Shown here piece after piece: positions 6,495-10,710 of a DNA stretch of 10,710 nucleotides (the first letter of the stretch is position 1; every line of letters begins with the position of its first letter). The DNA lies in contig CAIMNN010000374.1 of the NCBI GenBank assembly GCA_903842845.1, forward strand, positions 1 to 10,710, in the 5' to 3' direction. The position numbers were made by a program, and so were the translations under genes. This DNA comes from an uncultured Acidobacteriaceae bacterium. Lineage in GTDB: Bacteria > Acidobacteriota > Terriglobia > Terriglobales > Acidobacteriaceae. The notes beneath the pieces were generated by a model that was given only the letters and a program-made list of their open reading frames with translations, searched no databases and had not been told where the DNA came from.

Positions 6495-7439
6495 TTAGAG
6501 TGTGCGGTAGACGAGTCCGGTGAAGACATCGGGGCTCAACATGCCGTGGCCCCAGTCGGCGTCGAAGCTGGCGGTTGGTTTTTTGGCGATTGCTTCCTGC
6601 TCGCTGAGGCCTGCGGATTTGAGCTTGGCGACGTTGTCGCGCACGCCGGAGAGCATGTCGTTGAATTTCTGGAAGCCGGCCTTGTCGCCGAGTGGGCCGT
6701 GGCCAGGGATGAGCCTGGTTGTGCCGGAGACGAGAGTGAGGATGTGTTTGCCGGCTTTGATCATGCCGTCGATGCAACCGCCTGCGCCTTCGTCGATGAA
6801 GGGGTAGAAGCCGTTGAACCAGAGGTCGCCGGTGTGGAGGACGTCAGCCTTGTGGAAGTGGATGAAGATGTCGGTGTCAGTGTGTGCGGGCTCGACGTGG
6901 AGCAGGTCGAGCGCGTCGCCGTTGTGCCAGATGTGCATGGCGTGGTCGAAGGTAGTTGTGGGCAGAGCGCCGGCGGGCGAAGCGGGCAGATCCACGCCGA
7001 AGAGTTTGACCGATGATGGCGCGGAGAGACGCTGGCGGGTTTTGGTGTGGGCGACGATGTGGAAGCCTGCGGCGTGCATTGCTTCGTTGCCGTCAGTGTG
7101 GTCGAAATGGAAGTGGGTGTTGATGAGCGTGTCGGGAGCGTCGTGCGAGAGGCCGGCGAGGGCTTCCTTGATGTGGGGGATGGCGGTGGCGAAGCTTGAG
7201 TCGATGTAGAGGATGCCATCGGGGCCGGTTTGCGCGGCCATGTTTCCGCCTGCGCCCTGGAAGAGATGCAGGTTGTCGTAGAGTTTGGTGACCTTGATGG
7301 GGGTTTTGGCTGCGCCGTCGCGTGCCTGGGCCAGTTGGTCACTTTTTTGAGCAAAGAGCGTGCGAGGCGCGATTGTTGCGGCTGCGCCGAATGCGAGAGA
7401 TGTGCGCAGGAACGAGCGGCGATTCATTTCGATGAGCAT
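6495..7439 (-). CDS. Tat-exported metallo-beta-lactamase-fold hydrolase
   Basis: A 314-residue MBL-fold protein. The N-terminus carries a twin-arginine signal: NRRSFLRT (6-13), a hydrophobic Ala-rich stretch, and a likely cleavage site near TLFA-Q (27-31), so the enzyme probably folds in the cytoplasm with its metals and acts in the periplasm. Metal ligands are visible: HFHFDH (109-114), H186 in PAHTDTD, D205 in HTGDLW, and H247 in IPGHGPLG. This is a binuclear zinc hydrolase set, but the substrate is not deducible. Real beta-lactamases of class B1 have a Cys ligand between H186 and H247, and here that position is TGD, so antibiotic hydrolysis should not be assumed. The start is ATG at 7437-7439, five bases after GGAGG (7445-7449); a second ATG four codons in (7427) lacks such a site. 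It begins 31 bp after dnaX and probably shares its transcript. Confidence 0.9.
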   Translation of the reverse strand: MLIEMNRRSFLRTSLAFGAAATIAPRTLFAQKSDQLAQARDGAAKTPIKVTKLYDNLHLFQGAGGNMAAQTGPDGILYIDSSFATAIPHIKEALAGLSHDAPDTLINTHFHFDHTDGNEAMHAAGFHIVAHTKTRQRLSAPSSVKLFGVDLPASPAGALPTTTFDHAMHIWHNGDALDLLHVEPAHTDTDIFIHFHKADVLHTGDLWFNGFYPFIDEGAGGCIDGMIKAGKHILTLVSGTTRLIPGHGPLGDKAGFQKFNDMLSGVRDNVAKLKSAGLSEQEAIAKKPTASFDADWGHGMLSPDVFTGLVYRTL

Positions 7440-7444
7440 GCGAT

Positions 7445-7449
7445 CCTCC
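7445..7449 (-). promoter_or_regulatory. Shine-Dalgarno GGAGG for the MBL-fold gene
   Basis: GGAGG lies five bases before the ATG at 7439, inside the 31-bp gap after the dnaX stop. It argues against the longer open frame to 7511, which would overlap dnaX, and against the later ATG at 7427. Confidence 0.75.
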
Positions 7450-7470
7450 AGTGGGGAGACTGTTAGATGA

Positions 7471-9306
7471 TTATTTCTCGCGCAGGTCGAGGACACCGCG
7501 CACTTCAGCATTGAAAAGTGATTGGGCGTACTTAATGAGTGGGTCTTCGAGTGCGGCCTGTTGCACGCTGCCGCGCGGGGCTGTGGGCGCGTTCGAACTG
7601 GAACTGGTCAGACCTTCGCCGGGCAGGATCATGAAGCGGACGGACATGCCGCCGGCCTGCAAGGACTGGCGGATGAGCTTGTCGGCTGCGGCGTTGAATG
7701 TGAGGCCGATCATTTTTTTGCCAGCGGCGACTTCGATGCGCAGATTGGAGCCATCAAGCGAGAAGTTGCTGTTGGCGATGAAAGTGGAAGCTGATTGATG
7801 ACCTTCGTCGAGGAGCGCCTGTGCAACGCGGTCGCGCAGTGCAGCGAGATCTAGATTGCTGCCGCTGATGGTCACATCGACTGGCTGGGGCGCGCGGGCG
7901 AGTGCGCCGTCGGTGGTGGCAATGCCGGCACTGATGGGTGCAGGTGTTGGATCGTCGATGCGGACAACTTTGGAGGTTGCTGTTGACGAGGACGCGGTTG
8001 ATGCAAAGGGCGAGAACGAACCGGCGGGTGCGCTGGGCGCGGTTGGGGCAGTTCGTGCGGCTGCGGAGGGTGAGCCGCCGGATGGAGAAGAGGCGCGCGG
8101 TGCGGATGAATGCGCTGGCGTGGGTGCGGCGATGCGGCCTGCGGCGACACCGCTCAAAATTTCTTCGACGGGCAGGAGGCGTTGCGCGTGGATGAGCTTC
8201 AAGAGGCCGAGTTCGAGATGGAAGCGCTGTTCCTGTTTGTAGTTGAGCTCGTCGAAGGTGCGCAGGACAATCTGCAAGGCGCGTGTTAGCTCTTCTTCAG
8301 TGAAGAGGAGCGCGGTGCGTGCGGCGCGGGCGCGTTCGTCGGTGGAGATCTGAAGCAGTTCGGTCTGCTCGCCGCCGAGCTTGGCCATGAGCGAGTTGCG
8401 GAGGTAGCGGACCATCTGCCGCGCGAGCGAGATGGGGCTGTTGCCGGAGTTTAGGAGCGTGTTGAGCTGCTCCATCAGTGTGACGCTTTGGCCTGCGGCG
8501 ACGGCTTCAAGCAAACGCTCGAAGATTGCATTGGGAACAGCGCCCATGAGGTCGCGAATCTGGTCGGTGGAGAGGACGGGTTGGCCGGCTTCGACGGGCG
8601 CGGATGCGATGGCCTGGTCCATGATGGAGAGCGCGTCGCGCATGGAACCGTCGCCGGCTTCGGAGAGGAGTGCAAGCGCGGCGTCTTCAGCTTTGACGTT
8701 TTCGGCGGCTGCGATCTGTTTGAGCTGGGCGAGGATGTCGTCGAATTTGACGGCGTGAAAGCTGAAGTGCTGGCAGCGCGAGCGGATGGTCTGCGGAATG
8801 TTTTCGGGCTCGGTGGTGGCCATCATGAAGACGACGTGGCCGGGCGGCTCTTCGAGAGTTTTGAGGAGCGCGTTGAATGCAGCGTCGGTTATCTGATGGG
8901 CTTCGTCGAGGATGTAGATTTTGTACTTGTCGCGGGCGGGGGAGTAGCGAGCGGCTTCGCGCAGTTCGCGAATCTCGTCGATGCCACGGTTGGTGGCGGC
9001 GTCGATCTCGATGACGTCGACGGCGTTGCCCTGGCGAATTTCCAAACACGAGTCGCACTCGCCGCATGGTTCGGCTGTGGGGCGCGGGGGGGTGGTGGAG
9101 CCTATCGCAGTGCGGCAGTTAAGCGCCTGGGCGAGGATGCGGGCGATGGTGGTTTTGCCGATGCCGCGATGGCCCGAGAAGATGTAGCCGTGGGCGATGC
9201 GGTTCTGCGCGAGGGCGTTCATCAGGGTACGGGTAACGTGGTCCTGCCCGGCTACGTCGGCAAAGCGCTGCGGGCGATATTTTCTGGCCAGTACCTGATA
9301 ACCCAT
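7471..9306 (-). CDS. dnaX: DNA polymerase III subunit tau/gamma
   Basis: A 611-residue clamp-loader ATPase that opens the beta sliding clamp and loads it at primer junctions. The N-terminal MGYQVLARKYRPQRFADVAGQ is diagnostic. Walker A is GHRGIGKTT (45-53), zinc cysteines are C64, C81, C84 and C87, Walker B is DEAH (134-137), the IRSRCQ arginine-finger motif follows near 180, and GDGSMRDALS is the sensor-2 region. The clamp-loader collar domain extends to about 380, then a Pro/Ala/Ser-rich linker at about 387-475 and a C-terminal tau-type domain to 611. The spacing between the first two zinc cysteines is 16 residues, against 8 in E. coli, with an extra low-complexity TTPPRP stretch. The start is ATG at 9304-9306 with GGAG nine bases upstream; a TTG at 9330 opens the frame earlier but has no ribosome site. 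Whether a short gamma form is made is unknown; an A7 tract lies at codons 530-532. Confidence 0.97.
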   Translation of the reverse strand: MGYQVLARKYRPQRFADVAGQDHVTRTLMNALAQNRIAHGYIFSGHRGIGKTTIARILAQALNCRTAIGSTTPPRPTAEPCGECDSCLEIRQGNAVDVIEIDAATNRGIDEIRELREAARYSPARDKYKIYILDEAHQITDAAFNALLKTLEEPPGHVVFMMATTEPENIPQTIRSRCQHFSFHAVKFDDILAQLKQIAAAENVKAEDAALALLSEAGDGSMRDALSIMDQAIASAPVEAGQPVLSTDQIRDLMGAVPNAIFERLLEAVAAGQSVTLMEQLNTLLNSGNSPISLARQMVRYLRNSLMAKLGGEQTELLQISTDERARAARTALLFTEEELTRALQIVLRTFDELNYKQEQRFHLELGLLKLIHAQRLLPVEEILSGVAAGRIAAPTPAHSSAPRASSPSGGSPSAAARTAPTAPSAPAGSFSPFASTASSSTATSKVVRIDDPTPAPISAGIATTDGALARAPQPVDVTISGSNLDLAALRDRVAQALLDEGHQSASTFIANSNFSLDGSNLRIEVAAGKKMIGLTFNAAADKLIRQSLQAGGMSVRFMILPGEGLTSSSSNAPTAPRGSVQQAALEDPLIKYAQSLFNAEVRGVLDLREK

Positions 9307-9421
9307 CTGAGAGAGCTCCGTTGGCGGCAAAAAAGGGAAGTGACGCCTAGATGGATTCTAACGTCTATGGGGCTTATTTTTGGGTGGTGATTGTGATGTG
9401 GAAATTCCAGCAGTTGGCGGG
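9307..9421 (-). other. Gap between the permease and dnaX; probable dnaX promoter region
   Basis: 115 bp with no gene. On the minus strand a TAGAAT hexamer (9355-9360) resembles a -10 box, but no good -35 lies 16-18 bp upstream. TGGAAATTCCA (9399-9409) is an 11-bp palindrome just after the permease stop and could be an operator or chance. No stem with a U-run is visible after the permease gene. Confidence 0.3.
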
Positions 9422-10710
9422 CTATTCGGTGCCGTGCGTGTTGCCGTCACCGCGGCTGGGTAAATTGCGCATGTTCGGCGATGTCTCATTGACGGAGAGA
9501 CGCGGCGGCTGGGGCGATTCGGCGGCCTGATAGTTGCGCAGTCCCTGGAGCACATCGTCCTTGTCGCGGGCGTATTGGCCGGCGAGGCGGGTGAGCGAGT
9601 AGGAGATGATGTCGCGGTGGTGGAGCTCGCTCATGCTGGGGTCGCGCTTGAGGTTGAGCCAGAGGCGATGTACGAGTTGCACGTCATCTGCGCCGAGGCT
9701 GGGTGTGTGCGGCCCGATGCGGAAGTTTTTGGCTTCGCCGGTCTCGCTGACCACATAGAAATTGAATTGGCGCTTGGGCTCGGGCAGTATTTCCCAGGCC
9801 TGGCCGAGATGGAAGGCCTGCTCTTCGGGGCTCAGTTTGTTGGAGAGGCCGGAGATGATGGAGTCGACTTCGAGCGAGTTTGCGCTTTGCACCAACGCGG
9901 TGAAGACGTCGGTTGCGGGCACGACGAGCAGTGAAACTTTTTTGCCGAAGCTTTCAGCGACCGAGATGGCCTTGGTGAAGACCATCTGCTCGTGCTCGGA
10001 GAAGAACTGGTCCTCGGGGCTGATGTACTCTGAGCCGCCGACACCCATCATGCGGACGGCGAGCACGACGACGTCCTGCTCTTGCGTGCTTGTTCTTGAT
10101 AGCGCCCACTTCAAAGCAAAAGGATGCGCTGCATCGCGCATGGTGACCATGACACCGCCGGCACGGACGGCGACCGATTCTCGGTCGATGGTGTCCTGAT
10201 GCTCAAGCTGGAAGTGGTCCTTCATCTGACGGTTGGCGAGCGCGTGCTTCTTTTTGTTCAGATGTTCGCTGATGGTGAAGATGATGTAAAAGACGGCAGC
10301 AAAGATAATGCCGCTGACCGTGGCGACAGACTTGGTGAAGAGATTAACGATGGCGGTCGAGAGCAGAACCAGGAAGACGCAGAAGAGACCGACGGGAACT
10401 TCTTTGCCGCCGATTTTGATGTTCGGCGGGACCTTCCAACCGCGCTCGCCTTTGTACTTCCAACGCAGAACGAGCATGGCCAGCGCGTTGAAGGTGAAGG
10501 ACCAGATGACGCCGAAGGCATATGCTTCGCCGAGTGTTATGACGTTGCCTGCGGTGACGATGATGGTGAACATTTGCAGGCCGAAGACGAGATTGACGAT
10601 GCGATGGCTGGTGCCGTACTTGGAGTGCGGCTTGCGGAACCAGTCGGTGAGCACGCCGTCTTCCGCGACGCGCATGAGCACGCCGGTTGAGCCGATCATG
10701 GAGGTAGATC
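9422..10710 (-). CDS. APC-family amino acid permease with a universal-stress-like cytoplasmic tail, 5' part outside the window
   Basis: The last 428 residues of a larger transporter; the frame remains open to the right edge, so the ATG at 10699 is internal. The fragment starts with STSMIGSTGVLMRVAEDGVL and WFRKPHSKYGTSH, the conserved cytoplasmic loop of APC-superfamily amino acid permeases. Four TM helices follow (about 36-53, 60-82, 104-123, 127-147), matching the last helices of a 12-14-TM carrier. A long soluble tail (about 150-428) contains a segment resembling a universal stress protein fold: GVMVTMRD (185-192), a helix, QDVVVLAVRMM (211-221), then KKVSLLVV and VDSIISGLSNK (281-291). 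The nucleotide-binding G-x2-G-x9-G(S/T) signature of ATP-binding USPs is not visible, so any ligand is uncertain. A further helical tail (about 340-395) and a polar end (THGTE) follow. The substrate cannot be deduced; the tail may regulate transport. Confidence 0.88.
   Translation of the reverse strand, partial: STSMIGSTGVLMRVAEDGVLTDWFRKPHSKYGTSHRIVNLVFGLQMFTIIVTAGNVITLGEAYAFGVIWSFTFNALAMLVLRWKYKGERGWKVPPNIKIGGKEVPVGLFCVFLVLLSTAIVNLFTKSVATVSGIIFAAVFYIIFTISEHLNKKKHALANRQMKDHFQLEHQDTIDRESVAVRAGGVMVTMRDAAHPFALKWALSRTSTQEQDVVVLAVRMMGVGGSEYISPEDQFFSEHEQMVFTKAISVAESFGKKVSLLVVPATDVFTALVQSANSLEVDSIISGLSNKLSPEEQAFHLGQAWEILPEPKRQFNFYVVSETGEAKNFRIGPHTPSLGADDVQLVHRLWLNLKRDPSMSELHHRDIISYSLTRLAGQYARDKDDVLQGLRNYQAAESPQPPRLSVNETSPNMRNLPSRGDGNTHGTE

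Noticed and set aside
6495..7439. Antibiotic-degrading metallo-beta-lactamase
   Set aside because: The fold and zinc ligands fit, but the class B1 cysteine ligand is absent and the MBL superfamily has many other hydrolases; only a general hydrolase call is supported.
8488..9390. 300-codon plus-strand open frame opposite dnaX, and similar long antisense frames elsewhere (for example 181-783 and 5735-6523)
   Set aside because: They lie antisense to well-recognised genes, have Gly/Asp/Val-rich or Arg/Ser-rich composition typical of GC-rich shadow frames, and show no family motif.

Overview
The window is a bacterial chromosome segment with dense, GC-rich genes. The protein types and order (an APC-family amino acid permease with a long soluble tail, dnaX, a Tat-exported metallo-beta-lactamase-fold protein, recR, then unlinked-looking MacAB-type transporter genes) resemble Acidobacteriia/Terriglobia such as Granulicella, Terriglobus or Edaphobacter. 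That assignment is inferred from memory of the families and was not tested. I see no tRNA, rRNA, CRISPR array, insertion sequence or prophage gene.

Right part (about 5726-10710, all minus strand, transcribed right to left): the 3' part of an amino acid permease (9422-10710), dnaX encoding the DNA polymerase III tau/gamma subunit (7471-9306), a Tat-signal MBL-fold hydrolase 31 bp behind it (6495-7439), a 169-bp gap, and recR (5726-6325). The dnaX-recR neighbourhood is common in bacteria, but the usual ybaB between them is absent and the MBL gene stands in its place. The gap before recR holds two tandem copies of a hairpin-forming repeat. Their stems differ by a compensatory base-pair change.

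Middle (4317-5725): a minus-strand methyl-accepting chemotaxis protein with two membrane segments and almost no extracytoplasmic domain. Its upstream gap carries a perfect match to the -10 box of flagellar sigma-28 (FliA) promoters at a sensible distance from the start codon.

Left part (1-4287): a MacA/HlyD-type periplasmic adaptor (plus strand, GTG start at 3082) is divergent from two adjacent MacB/FtsX-type permease genes (minus strand, 2 bp apart). A partial DUF1801/YdeI-like small protein gene follows them. Adaptor and permeases probably form one tripartite-type ABC exporter or lipoprotein-handling machine. Neither permease has an ATPase domain and no ATPase gene is present, so that subunit must lie elsewhere.

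Nothing here clearly represents a new multi-gene system. The observations most worth following are the covarying hairpin repeat pair, the FliA-type promoter of the minimal chemoreceptor, the ATPase-less permease pair, and the permease with a universal-stress-protein-like tail.
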